DNA from: Methanosarcinales archaeon Methan_01
GTDB taxonomy: Archaea; Halobacteriota; Methanosarcinia; Methanotrichales; Methanotrichaceae
Assembly (NCBI GenBank): GCA_001602645.1
Contig: LUYE01000013.1
Span: forward strand, 1 to 64,000
Length of the DNA stretch: 64,000 bases
Direction: 5' to 3'
In this document: positions 1-10,320 of the stretch, piece by piece
How positions within the stretch are numbered: the first letter of the stretch is position 1
Layout: each line of letters begins with the position of its first letter
Program-made: the position numbers and the translations under genes
The notes under the pieces: model-generated
What the model saw: only the letters and a program-made list of their open reading frames with translations
Database searches by the model: none
What the model was told of the DNA's origin: nothing

Positions 1-142
1 AACCAGGAGCTGGAGGATAGCAGCCCCTGATCTCGATTTAATAGGGTTTTACATGGGAAATACGATGAGAATCCTTTAAATTAAGAATAACCGCTAAATC
101 GGAATTTTATTCCAACACTGTTTTTTCACAGATGGAAAAATT
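1..142. other. Left edge without a recognised gene
   Basis: AT-rich sequence at the edge of the window. I see no open frame worth calling. Read on the minus strand, the part next to the tRNA is T-rich just after the encoded CCA, which would suit termination of the tRNA transcript. Confidence 0.4.
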
Positions 143-267
143 TGGCGCTGAGGGTGAGATTTGAACTCACGAGGCGCGTGAGCGCCACCGGTTCCCCCGT
201 CGGAGTTTCGCTTTCGCCGATGGTCCGAGTTCAAGACCGGCGCCGTGGGCCGCTTGGCTACCTCAGC
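143..267 (-). tRNA. tRNA-Ser(UGA) with a 36-nt intron
   Basis: On the minus strand the acceptor arms GCTGAGG and CCTCAGC pair perfectly, followed by discriminator G and an encoded CCA. The D arm closes GCC/GGC, the T arm closes GTGAG/CTCAC around TTCAAAT, and a long variable arm (GGCGC TCAC GCGCC) marks it as class II, as serine tRNAs are. The anticodon stem CCGGT/ACCGG only forms if about 36 nt (roughly 194-229) are removed after position 37. The mature loop is then CTTGAAA with anticodon TGA. An intron after position 37 is the common archaeal site, cut by the splicing endonuclease at a bulge-helix-bulge. The exact intron borders are inferred by folding by eye. Confidence 0.92.
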
Positions 268-289
268 CCGCGCCTTCTTCTTGGAGCCG

Positions 290-303
290 GGACTTTTTAA
301 GGC
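290..303 (-). promoter_or_regulatory. TATA-like box of tRNA-Ser
   Basis: The minus strand reads CCTTAAAAAGTCC, centred about 30 bases before the tRNA 5' end, the usual spacing of an archaeal TATA box from the transcription start. Confidence 0.55.
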
Positions 304-359
304 TGGCGATCTGGCCCCTCGCAAAGGTTTTAACGCCGATGGCGGTAGATGGGGAAACC

Positions 360-1610
360 ATGCTGATCAAAGACGCCTCGATCGTGGAGGGGGGAAGGCT
401 TTGCCGGGACGTGAACATCGCCATCGACGGCGGCCGGATCGCCGGGATCGGCCCGGGGATCAAAGACGAGTCGGGCGACGGCGAGGTGATCGATGGCAGA
501 GGAAAGCTCGCCATACCGGGCCTGGTAAACGCCCATACCCACCTCGCCATGACCCTCTTTCGGGGGTACGCCGACGACATGGAGCTGATGCCCTGGCTCT
601 CGGAGAAGATCTGGCCCCTGGAGGCGAAGCTGACCGCCGAGGACGTCCGCTGGGGGACAAAGCTCGGCTGCCTCGAGATGATTAGATCGGGGATCACCTG
701 CTACAACGACATGTACTACTTCATGGACGAGACGGCGGAGGCGACGAAGGAGATGGGGCTTCGGGCCTTCCTCGCGGAGGTCGTCTTCGACATGAGGCCG
801 GACCAGATCGAGGGGGTCGAGCCCTTCGTAAGACGCTGGAAGAACGACGACCTGATCGTTCCTGCCGTCGGCCCCCACGCCGTATACACCTGCTCGGAGG
901 AGACCCTCCTAAAAACAAAAGAGATCGCCGAAGAGCACGACCTCCTCCTCCACATCCACCTCTCGGAGACGAGGTCGGAGGTGGAGAGCTTCGAAAAGAG
1001 CAGCGGCAAAAGCCCCGTCGAGTACCTCGACTCCATCGGCTTTCTCAGCGACCGGGTGGTGGCGGCCCACTGCACCTGGCTCTCGCCAAAGGACGTCTCG
1101 ATCATCGCAGAGCGGGGAGTCTCCGTCGCCCACTGCTCCATCAGCAACCACAAGCTCGCCTCCGGGATCGCCCCCCTCGACCGGCTCCAGGAGGCGGGGG
1201 CGAGGATATGCCTTGGGACCGACGGCGCCTCCTCGAACAACAGCCTCAACTTATTCCAAGAGATGAAGACGACGGCGATAGCCCAGAAGTGCGCCCATTC
1301 CCGCCCCGACCTCTTCGCCGCTGGCGAGGTCTGGAGGATGGCGACGGAGAACGCCTACATCGCCTTCCGCCTCGATATGGGCCTCCGGGCTGGCGCCATC
1401 GCCGACCTATCCCTCATCGACCTCAAAAAGCCCTGGTTCTGTCCCCTCGCCGACGACAACATCGTCTCCCACCTCGTCTACAGCGCCCAGGGCGGCGTGG
1501 ATACGACGATCGTCGGCGGCCGGGTCCTGATGAGGGATGGGGTCATACCGGGGGAGGTGGTGATCCTGGATCGGGCCCAGGAGCAGTTCAACGACCTCCT
1601 GGCGAGGTAG
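360..1610 (+). CDS. dadD: Amidohydrolase: S-adenosylhomocysteine / 5'-deoxyadenosine deaminase
   Basis: Cytosolic zinc amidohydrolase of the MTA/SAH/5'-deoxyadenosine deaminase family. Methanogens use this enzyme to deaminate SAH and the 5'-deoxyadenosine left by radical SAM enzymes, giving inosyl products for recycling. Seen: the GLVNAHTHL metal motif near residue 65, HIHLSET, the VAHCTWLS segment and the GTDGASSNN motif carrying the last metal ligand. Length about 416 residues fits the family. I prefer the ATG at 360 (MLIKDAS...) over the in-frame ATG at 339, because a TATA-like GGTTTTAA lies about 30 bases before it and the family usually begins this way. It is divergent from tRNA-Ser. The choice among MTA, SAH and 5'-dAdo as substrate is not readable here. 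Confidence 0.88.
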   Translation: MLIKDASIVEGGRLCRDVNIAIDGGRIAGIGPGIKDESGDGEVIDGRGKLAIPGLVNAHTHLAMTLFRGYADDMELMPWLSEKIWPLEAKLTAEDVRWGTKLGCLEMIRSGITCYNDMYYFMDETAEATKEMGLRAFLAEVVFDMRPDQIEGVEPFVRRWKNDDLIVPAVGPHAVYTCSEETLLKTKEIAEEHDLLLHIHLSETRSEVESFEKSSGKSPVEYLDSIGFLSDRVVAAHCTWLSPKDVSIIAERGVSVAHCSISNHKLASGIAPLDRLQEAGARICLGTDGASSNNSLNLFQEMKTTAIAQKCAHSRPDLFAAGEVWRMATENAYIAFRLDMGLRAGAIADLSLIDLKKPWFCPLADDNIVSHLVYSAQGGVDTTIVGGRVLMRDGVIPGEVVILDRAQEQFNDLLAR

Positions 1611-1748
1611 ACGGCCAGATGGCCAGTGATCATTTCGTGGACCTATCTCGAAATACGTGGCCCAACGGCCTAGGGGCGTTCGGCTGGATCTGAGGGTGGC
1701 GGTAGAAGGGAGCGGTAGCCGAGGGGATCGGCGGCGGCCCCGAGAGGG

Positions 1749-2816
1749 TCACCACCGCTTCTTCCTCCGGAGCCGGGGGAGGCGGAGCCCCCTCCTCACC
1801 CCGCCGAGGTAGATCAGGGTTATGAGGATGGCGACGATTGGGACGACGAGGAGGGCCCTAAGTCCAGTCGGGGCCTTCACGTCCACCAGGGCCGCCAGCT
1901 CCTCCGACCTCTCCTCTCCCTCTCCGGCCCGGTATCGGACCTGCCAGACGAGGGCCCGTTCCCCCGGATCGGCCAGTCTATCCACCTCCAGGGGATACTC
2001 GGCCCCTGACCTCTTACCCGGCTCGACATCACCCAGCTCTATCTCCTCGCCGGTGGAGTTGAAGGGCGGATGGACGAGGAGCCTCGCCCGGAGATCCCGA
2101 GCAGGAAGGTCACCTCGATTGGCCACCACCAGCTCCAGGGCGGTGGAGCGGCCTGGGGATATGGAGCCCTTCACCACCTCCAACTCGAGGATCGGCCCCG
2201 CCATCACTGGGACCTCGATGGATATCGTCTCCGTCGTATTGCTCCTCTGAAAATGAATCTCAGGATAAAGGGGGTTTCCCCGGACCAGGACGTCCTCCAG
2301 CCTCTCGTAAGATATCTCCAGTACCATAGGGTAGACCCCGGCGCTGGCGGTGCTGTCGGCCCGGACCGAGAACTCCATCGGCCTATCTAGGACCTCGCCC
2401 CCGGCGAGGGAGCCCGCCAGCTGGGGGCGCGATAGGACCTCCACCCGATCGTCCCTCGAAGAGAGCCTCCCCCGGATACCGATGGCCTCCGACCCTTCCA
2501 TCTCCATCTCCCCCTCCAGAAGGGCGAGCATCTTATCGTCCTCGGTTTGGGGGGCTTTCTTCTCCACGAGGCCCGTGACCTCCCCCTGGTTCTCTATCTT
2601 CACGAAGATCGACCCCGTCTTTCCCGTTTCGAGGGTCGAGTTGACGGAGGTGACAAAGATCCGGGGTCCCCCCTCGGACCCGTAGAAGTCCTCCTCTGCC
2701 AGGGCGAGAGGCAAGAGGAGGAGAACAAGAACCGCCGCCCCCATCATAAGAGTGAATTCGGTCATCTCATATCTCCGAAGACCGTCCTTTCGGCCGTCTA
2801 ATTTCATCCGCATCAC
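1749..2816 (-). CDS. Secreted, C-terminally anchored surface protein (COG1361-like)
   Basis: An N-terminal signal sequence (hydrophobic AAVLVLLLLPLALA, then EED) is followed by beta-rich exported domains with many Val/Glu/Arg alternations. A single membrane helix near the C-terminus (ALLVVPIVAILITLIYLGG) is followed by a basic tail (RRGLRLPRLRRKKRW). That layout matches the CARDB/S-layer-like proteins that are numerous in Methanosarcinales, some of which support the cell envelope. The N-terminal start is uncertain: the upstream ATGs add an arginine-rich region, and an ATG at 2765 (MTEFTLMMG) gives a compact signal peptide. No catalytic motif is visible. Function beyond envelope location is unknown. 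Confidence 0.7.
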   Translation of the reverse strand: MMRMKLDGRKDGLRRYEMTEFTLMMGAAVLVLLLLPLALAEEDFYGSEGGPRIFVTSVNSTLETGKTGSIFVKIENQGEVTGLVEKKAPQTEDDKMLALLEGEMEMEGSEAIGIRGRLSSRDDRVEVLSRPQLAGSLAGGEVLDRPMEFSVRADSTASAGVYPMVLEISYERLEDVLVRGNPLYPEIHFQRSNTTETISIEVPVMAGPILELEVVKGSISPGRSTALELVVANRGDLPARDLRARLLVHPPFNSTGEEIELGDVEPGKRSGAEYPLEVDRLADPGERALVWQVRYRAGEGEERSEELAALVDVKAPTGLRALLVVPIVAILITLIYLGGVRRGLRLPRLRRKKRW

Positions 2817-3080
2817 CCACGTTATGACCTATCGCCAGGATCTCCACCCTGGGTCCTTCAACCTTCTTCTTCATAGCTTCCGTGATATAAGGAAGTCCCC
2901 GCCAAGATTCGGCCCTGGAGACGGTGGGAGTCCGGCGTCTTAGGGGAGATGGATGATCGTGGGCGACGGAATTGGATGAGGCAGAAGGATGATGACGGCG
3001 GATATTGAAGGTCGGGAGAGGTATGGTCATCTGGGAGGTGGAGGATGATTATGAGGACGGATGAGGGCAGGGGGGACCCC

Positions 3081-3887
3081 TCAAACCCCCTCGCCCTCCA
3101 TCTCCAGGGCTTCCTCCGCTGTCATTCCCCCGTGGACTATGGAGCAGATCTGCCTGGTGATAAGGGTCGGGTCCCTGTGCTGGAAGACGTTCCTCCCGAT
3201 GGCGACGCCCCGGGCGCCGGCGCCGATCGCCTCGGCGACCATCTCCAGAAACTTCACCTCCGTCTCCGTCCGGGGCCCTCCGGCGACGACCACGGGGACG
3301 GGACAGCCCTCCACCACCTCCCGGAAGGAGTCGGGGTCGCCGGAGTAGCTCGTCTTGACGACGTCCGCCCCCAGCTCCGCCCCCACCCTGGCGGCGTGGG
3401 CGATGTACTCGGCCCGGTGCTCGTCCTCGATCTTCTTTCCCCGGGGGTACATCATGGCGAGGAGCGGCATACCCCACTCCTGGCACCGCCTGGAGGTCTC
3501 GCCCAGGGTGGCGAGCATCCTCGCCTCGTCCTCGGCCCCCACGTTCACCTGAATGCTGACGCCGTCGGCTCCGATCTTCAGCGCCTCCTCCACCGTCGCC
3601 ACCAGGACCTTGTTGTTGGGGTCTGGGCCGAGGTTGGTGGAGGCCGAGAGGTGGAGGATCAGCCCCAAATCCCTGCCGTAGCCCCGATGGCCAAAGGTGG
3701 CCGCCCCCTTGTGGACGACGGCGGCGTCGGCTCCACCGGCAGCGACGAGGTCTGCCGCCTCCCTCACGTTCTTTATCCCCTGGACCGGCCCGACGGTGAC
3801 GCCGTGGTCCATGGGGATGATCACCGTCCTATCCGTCTCCCTGTTGAAGATCCTCTCCATCCTGACAGATTTTCCTATCAATGACAT
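3081..3887 (-). CDS. aroA': 2-amino-3,7-dideoxy-D-threo-hept-6-ulosonate synthase (ADH synthase)
   Basis: Class I aldolase of the DhnA/FbaB family. In methanogens ADH synthase joins a 6-deoxy-5-ketofructose phosphate with aspartate semialdehyde, starting the archaeal route to 3-dehydroquinate and aromatic amino acids. Seen: [12 protein letters not shown] at the N-terminus, the KTSYSGD segment that carries the Schiff-base lysine, VVVAGGP and GRNVFQH in the phosphate-binding C-terminal barrel. The ATG at 3887 (MSLIGKSV...) is chosen over a TTG three codons upstream, since a TATA-like box sits about 25 bases before it. This makes the message nearly leaderless. About 268 residues, normal for the family. 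An FBP aldolase role cannot be excluded by sequence alone. Confidence 0.9.
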   Translation of the reverse strand: MSLIGKSVRMERIFNRETDRTVIIPMDHGVTVGPVQGIKNVREAADLVAAGGADAAVVHKGAATFGHRGYGRDLGLILHLSASTNLGPDPNNKVLVATVEEALKIGADGVSIQVNVGAEDEARMLATLGETSRRCQEWGMPLLAMMYPRGKKIEDEHRAEYIAHAARVGAELGADVVKTSYSGDPDSFREVVEGCPVPVVVAGGPRTETEVKFLEMVAEAIGAGARGVAIGRNVFQHRDPTLITRQICSIVHGGMTAEEALEMEGEGV

Positions 3888-3904
3888 CTCTCCCAATTTT
3901 GATG

Positions 3905-3930
3905 TATTTATAAGTACATTAAAGTACTTT
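3905..3930 (-). promoter_or_regulatory. TATA box and overlapping palindrome before ADH synthase
   Basis: The minus strand reads ACTTATAAATACATC, a good archaeal TATA box about 25 bases before the ATG. Overlapping its upstream side are AAGTAC and GTACTT arms (3912-3917 and 3924-3929), with AAAGTACTTT itself a perfect palindrome. A factor bound here would sit on the TBP/TFB site, so this is a candidate operator. That is inference from position only. Confidence 0.5.
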
Positions 3931-4030
3931 ATTGACCTTTGATGTGCATAATTTTTTGGTATTTATATCTTCCCACTCCCCGGCTCGCCAGGCTAAAATA
4001 CGATCACCGTCTTTAGCTGTGGATCGGGGA

Positions 4031-5089
4031 GTGATCATCATCGAGAGTTCAAGATCCAATCCAAAGCGGTCGGGAGGAGGCCCGCGATCGGGACTTCTTT
4101 GGCCCTGGAGATCATGTCGTCCTCATAGATCGGCGATCTCATTTCTCATCTTGGGAGTTCTCCTCGTCGGCAGCGCCTCTGCTGGGGGGAACATGAACTG
4201 TCCGGACTGTCCTGACTGGTCAAATCTGGATGCCTGGTGGGCCAAATACCACAAGACCAACGCGGTGACGGACCCGTCGCCATCGACGGCGGTGCTCAAT
4301 CAGGCGGCTCAGGCCCAAAACAGCTCTTCAGAGGCCCAGGAAGGGGGGGGAGGGTATCCCAATGATGAGATCCTGATCCGTCCGGGGGCCGATCTTGATG
4401 GGAAAGTCCTCCTGGACGCCCGGTCCCCCGAGGATTACGAGAAGGGACATCTTCCTGGAGCAAGGAACCTCTACTGGAGGTTGGTTAGGGAGGGAGAGGT
4501 CTTGGACCCGAATCTGGCGGTCGAAGAGCTCCGCCGTCTGGGGGTGAACGAGACCGACCCGGTCGTCGTCTACGGTCGCGGTGACGACTCAGCCTACCTC
4601 TTCTGGGTCCTCGATTACCTGGGCCACGAAGACCTCAGCCTTCTCGACGGGGACGTGGAAGCCTTCCCTGAGCTGGATCTGGTCGAGAACGCCCCCGAGG
4701 CAGCATCCTCCAACTACACCCCTGCGTTGAGGTCGGGGATCCTGGTGAACGGAACGATGCTTGCTCAGGCGAAAGGAAGCATCGAGGTCCAGATCGTGGA
4801 CACTAGGTCGAGCTACTCTGACTTCGCTTCATCCCGAATCTCAAACTCCATGTACGTCAGGCCGATCGACATCTACTCAGACCCCGAGGCCCGGACCCTC
4901 AAGAGCCCGGAGGAGCTAGATCAGCTCTTCTTGGGCCGGGGGATCGACAAGGATAAGGTCCAGATCGTCTACGGGACCCCTGAGGCTTGTGGCTTCTACT
5001 TCGCCCTGAAGGCGATGGGGTATCGAGCGACGGTCCTGGACGGGACCTGGTGGAAGAAGACCGATTTTGCCGTCAGCTCGATATCCTGA
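4031..5089 (+). CDS. Secreted protein with two rhodanese-like domains
   Basis: Signal peptide (SAISFLILGVLLVGSASAG), a cysteine-bearing segment (NCPDCPDW), a Ser/Ala linker, then two rhodanese folds. The first has LLDARSPEDYEKGHLPGARN, the second VDTRSSYSDFASSRISNSMYV, both classic strand-helix starts. In both, the loop where active rhodaneses carry CxxGxR reads otherwise (VVYGRGDDS and IVYGTPEACG), so the catalytic cysteine is missing from the usual place. The protein probably binds or recognises rather than transfers sulfur, or uses the cysteine in PEACG or the CPDC pair. Start uncertain: GTG at 4031 or 4019; a TATA-like TATTTATAT lies about 60-70 bases upstream. Divergent from ADH synthase. 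Confidence 0.75.
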   Translation: MIIIESSRSNPKRSGGGPRSGLLWPWRSCRPHRSAISFLILGVLLVGSASAGGNMNCPDCPDWSNLDAWWAKYHKTNAVTDPSPSTAVLNQAAQAQNSSSEAQEGGGGYPNDEILIRPGADLDGKVLLDARSPEDYEKGHLPGARNLYWRLVREGEVLDPNLAVEELRRLGVNETDPVVVYGRGDDSAYLFWVLDYLGHEDLSLLDGDVEAFPELDLVENAPEAASSNYTPALRSGILVNGTMLAQAKGSIEVQIVDTRSSYSDFASSRISNSMYVRPIDIYSDPEARTLKSPEELDQLFLGRGIDKDKVQIVYGTPEACGFYFALKAMGYRATVLDGTWWKKTDFAVSSIS

Positions 5090-5438
5090 AGCCCATAAGC
5101 TGCCATCTGCCGTCCGCTGCCCCAGGGGGCGGATGATGGGCAGTTGTAGGGCCAAGGGGAAGGGTGGCGGTGTTATCCCGTCCCGGGAACCCGCCCATCT
5201 CTTCATGGGAGGAGAGGAGAAGGCCGAGGCATGATGCTCAAGGCCTTCTGATCTATGAGGGTTTGACTATTTTTCCGCAAGGGCCGTTCTATGGCTATGC
5301 TTGCGGCTCTGCTCTTCTTTTGAAAGCAGGCGATCTCTCCGTTCGACGGACCGAGTTAAATAAATTGTGGTTGACTGAACGCAAAATAATTTGTTTAGAA
5401 CCAAACACTTAATACGTATTAATTTCGACCGTATAGCC
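5090..5438 (+). promoter_or_regulatory. Leader/promoter region of the ectoine operon with perfect palindrome
   Basis: No gene seen. The last 100 bases are AT-rich, unlike the flanks. They hold TTAAATAAA (about 5354-5362, TATA-like), an inverted repeat TGTTT/AAACA (about 5393-5406), and a perfect 14-base palindrome TTAATACGTATTAA at 5409-5422, ending 16 bases before the first start codon. The palindrome is placed to cover the core promoter or transcription start and is a good operator candidate. Confidence 0.5.
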
Positions 5439-5893
5439 ATGCCCAGATCTGAACAGGTCTCCATACGGCGATGTATGGCCATCGAGGACCTCGACGCCAG
5501 GATAAGGGAGCTGGAGAAATGCGTCAGGGTCCTGAGGAGGCTGCGCTTTGTAAGATACCGTTATCAGGGATTCAGCGTTGCGACCTCGTCTCATCTGGTG
5601 GGCGTCACCAAGAGCGTAGGGTATACCTGGCAGAGGAGGTGGAACGCCGGGGGCTGTAAGGGTCTGATGCCTAGGCACGGCGGCGGAAGGCCGACGAAGC
5701 TCTCGCAAGTTCAAAGAGAAAAGCTTGTTGTGCTTCTCCGTCAAAGGGGACCTTGGGGTACGGGAGAAGTCAGAGATCTCATACGCAGCGAATTTGGCGT
5801 GGAGTACACCACAAAACAGATAAGGATCATCCTGAAAGGGCTCGGCGTTGGCATCTCCCGGAGCTCCGCCTCACAGAACCCGGAGATTTTAGA

Positions 5894-5897
<4 letters not shown>
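5439..5897 (+). CDS. Transposase-derived winged-helix protein, candidate regulator of ectABC
   Basis: About 152 residues made only of the DNA-binding half of an IS630-type transposase: a first helix-turn-helix (HLVGVTKSVGYTWQRRWN), the GLMPRHGGGRPTKLS linker, and a second winged helix (TGEVRDLIRSEFGVEYTTKQI). It stops before any DDE catalytic domain (full IS630 proteins are about twice as long). It is not obviously broken: it has a clean start, and its TGA overlaps the ATG of ectA in the sequence ATGA, as do all later junctions of the operon. I infer a domesticated transposase DNA-binding domain acting as local regulator, with the palindrome just upstream as likely target. The alternative is a truncated IS remnant that happens to abut ectA. 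Confidence 0.7.
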
Positions 5898-8279
<2,382 letters not shown>

Positions 8280-8289
8280 AGAGCTGAAT

Positions 8290-8646
8290 TTAGGGGAGGT
8301 AGTCGGTTCTGATCGGAGAAAATACCTCAATAGCTACCGAATCCTTGATGATACGAGCACCATGTTCCACGTTGCTCGGGATGCACCAGCTGTCACCTGG
8401 TTCTGCCTCGAATTCGTCTGGGCCGATGGAGAGCAATATTCTTCCTGACACCAAGTACCCGGTCTGTTCTTGAGGGTGGCTGTGTTTGGGTAGCAGCCCT
8501 CCCTCAGATAGCCTGAACTCGGTGAGGAGGCTCTCACTTCCGTAAACTAAGGTCTTTTGGCGTATGCCGACCAGGGTCTGTTTATATCCGTCGTTCTCAT
8601 GCTTGTAGAACATGCTAAAACCTCTTATGCGCACGTACGTCACCAT
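8290..8646 (-). CDS. Small cupin-domain protein
   Basis: About 118 residues with one cupin barrel: PKHSHPQEQTGYLVSGRI carries the first motif (two His, a Glu/Gln) and PGDSWCIPSNVEHGA the second (final His). Such single-domain cupins bind a metal and serve many functions, so no substrate is assigned. The ATG at 8646 (MVTYVRIRGF) is preferred because a TATA-like AGTATATGTTA lies about 25 bases before it. It converges on ectC with only 10 bases between the stops, so the two may influence each other's 3' ends. A link with ectoine metabolism is only positional. Confidence 0.75.
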   Translation of the reverse strand: MVTYVRIRGFSMFYKHENDGYKQTLVGIRQKTLVYGSESLLTEFRLSEGGLLPKHSHPQEQTGYLVSGRILLSIGPDEFEAEPGDSWCIPSNVEHGARIIKDSVAIEVFSPIRTDYLP

Positions 8647-8818
8647 CGGATATGCTTCGGTCCATAACATATACTTGAGGCCTGAGGAAGCTCGAACTTA
8701 TCACCGGCATCGCCATACAAGAATGGCGCCTATTATGGCCCCGCCTTTGAGCGGGCTTTGAGGAGGGTCAGAGACGGAAGGGAGAGATCTCTATCATATC
8801 TGCGCCTTCGGAGACGGT

Positions 8819-9439
8819 TTGAGCTGCGAAGCTTGCGCCCTCCGCCGAGAGCTTATCTGCCGGGATCTGCGGGGAGAGCGGAGGCTCTTCGTCCTGAGCC
8901 AGGTTCCCTTCTTCCTCCTCTCCTTCTTCGGGATGGGGGCGGTGGGCGTCGCGACGGGGGTCTGGTGGCCTATCTTCGCTTATTCAGCGGCTGGAATGGC
9001 ATTTCTCGGCCCTGGAGAGATGGCACTCTTATGTCGTCACTGCCCCCACTATGCGAGGGTGGGCCCGCGGCTCCGCTGCATCGGGCCTAACCCCTTCCCC
9101 AAGCTATTTTCCCCTCGCCTCCAACCGATGAGCGGTCTCGAAAAAGGCTTCCTCCTCCTCTTCATCGCCTCTCTCCTCCTCTTTCCCATCGCTGTACAGG
9201 CATATGGGGCATGTTTCTTCTTCGCCGAGGGGTGGGAGTGGGGGCTTCTGGGGATGGCGTTGGCGGCCCTTGGGACGGCGGTGGCCGCCCTCCACCTCCT
9301 CCGAGTCCTCACCCGCCATTTCTGTCTCCGGTGTGTCAACTTCTCCTGCCCGCTAAACAGGGTCCAAGACGACGTCGTCGAGAGGTACCTGGAGATGAAC
9401 CCGGCGATGGGGGCGGCCTGGAAGGAGGGCGGCAGCTGA
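8819..9439 (+). CDS. Membrane protein with three cysteine clusters
   Basis: Not recognised as a characterised family. About 206 residues: an N-terminal CEACALRRELIC motif, two hydrophobic helices (about 27-65), a cysteine/histidine cluster CRHCPHY...RC after the second, two more helices (about 108-160), then CLRCVNFSC near the C-terminus. The layout suggests metal or iron-sulfur sites on the cytosolic side of a four-helix membrane protein. The only start that keeps CEAC is TTG at 8819; a TATA-like CTATCATATC lies about 25 bases before it, consistent with a leaderless message. Confidence 0.65.
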   Translation: MSCEACALRRELICRDLRGERRLFVLSQVPFFLLSFFGMGAVGVATGVWWPIFAYSAAGMAFLGPGEMALLCRHCPHYARVGPRLRCIGPNPFPKLFSPRLQPMSGLEKGFLLLFIASLLLFPIAVQAYGACFFFAEGWEWGLLGMALAALGTAVAALHLLRVLTRHFCLRCVNFSCPLNRVQDDVVERYLEMNPAMGAAWKEGGS

Positions 9440-9544
9440 GGGGATCAAGGGCCAGGCATTGAGAAAGGATCACCGCAAGGAGAGACAGGCTCAGCGGTCT
9501 TGCTATAAACGAATCTTTTATAGAAAAAGGTAGTAAGGCTGGGG

Positions 9545-10003
9545 CTACAGGCTGCTCTCAGTCCTCCATGAGGCTTCTTTGAATATGGTCCCGGGATACT
9601 TAACATCGGAGGTGAACTCCTCGGTCACCAGACGGTACTGCCTCTGGTTTCTGTTGCCGCGACGTTCCAGGACGCCGTCGTAGTACATCCTCGAAAGGTA
9701 TGTGGAGACGGTGCTGAGCTTTATGTCGTCGGATATGGTCTCATACCGGTCTCTGAGGTCGTTTGAAGAGAACCAGGAGTCGGGGAACTCATCCCTGACG
9801 AAGATCTCCAGCCTGTCTCTGAGGGTCCGGCTGTTGTCAGGTTTCGCCAGGACGTCCTCGGGGAAATGATCTGGGGCTTCTGAGAAGACGCCGGCTGCGT
9901 CCAAGAAGTCTATGATCCTCTCTCGGACTATGGCGCCCTCAAATACGTGGGTAGACTTCATCCCCTTATCTTCGATCTCGATCTTGATCTTCATTCGACC
10001 CAT
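9545..10003 (-). CDS. Small protein with a C-terminal winged-helix domain
   Basis: About 152 residues. The N-terminus is a strand-rich charged region (MKIKIEIEDKG), the middle LRDRLEIFVRDEFPDSWFSSNDLRDRYE and IKLSTVSTYLSRMYYDGVLERRGNRNQRQYRL form a clear winged helix with the recognition helix at STVSTYLSRM. This resembles archaeal proteins that use a wHTH to bind DNA or other proteins. No ligand domain is evident. Stands alone on its strand; convergent with the cysteine-rich membrane protein gene. Start ATG at 10003 or 9994. Confidence 0.65.
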   Translation of the reverse strand: MGRMKIKIEIEDKGMKSTHVFEGAIVRERIIDFLDAAGVFSEAPDHFPEDVLAKPDNSRTLRDRLEIFVRDEFPDSWFSSNDLRDRYETISDDIKLSTVSTYLSRMYYDGVLERRGNRNQRQYRLVTEEFTSDVKYPGTIFKEASWRTESSL

Positions 10004-10092
10004 CCTTCAGTGGGGACCCCTTTTTACGAGCCTTCCCTCTCTGAGATTATGGAGACGGAGAAGCTTGGCAGAAAGATCGAGGGAATTGTGAA

Positions 10093-10248
10093 TGGCGAAT
10101 CAGGACCATATGGAGCAGAACTCCTGATCCGCCCGCCCCCTTCATTTCAACCCTTCATCTGATGATATCTACCTTTGAGTGATGAAGGGCGAATCAAGAC
10201 GAGAGCCGTCTCGGAAGCTCCATCCGATTCGCCCGCCCCCCTTCATTG
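10093..10248. repeat. Two tandem hairpin-forming repeats
   Basis: Two units about 94 bases apart share the layout GGCGAATCA-GAC ... GAT(C/T)CGCCCGCCCC-CCTTCATT. In unit 1 GGCGAATCAGGA pairs with TCCTGATCCGCC (one mismatch). In unit 2 GGGCGAATC pairs perfectly with GATTCGCCC, with a smaller inner hairpin GAGA-GCCG-TCTC. Both the repeat and the pairing are conserved, which suggests structured RNAs or a small mobile repeat. No coding frame explains them. Confidence 0.55.
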
Positions 10249-10284
10249 CTATCTCCCTTACCAGCTACCTAGTTAAATGTGAAT

Positions 10285-10320
10285 TTGGAGCCCCGGGATC
10301 GATCCCGAAGTCGCTCCAAA
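10285..10320. repeat. Long two-part stem-loop
   Basis: TTTGGAGC and GCTCCAAA are perfect inverted arms, and between them lies the perfect palindrome CGGGATCGATCCCG (10294-10307). Together they can form an extended hairpin or cruciform. It is in line with the two hairpin repeats just upstream. It could be part of a non-coding RNA, a terminator element or a protein site. Confidence 0.55.

Noticed and set aside
10150-10200. Possible box C/D guide RNA (GTGATGA near 10180)
   Set aside because: A C-box-like word is present, but no D box CTGA at a suitable distance; the hairpin repeat explains the region better.
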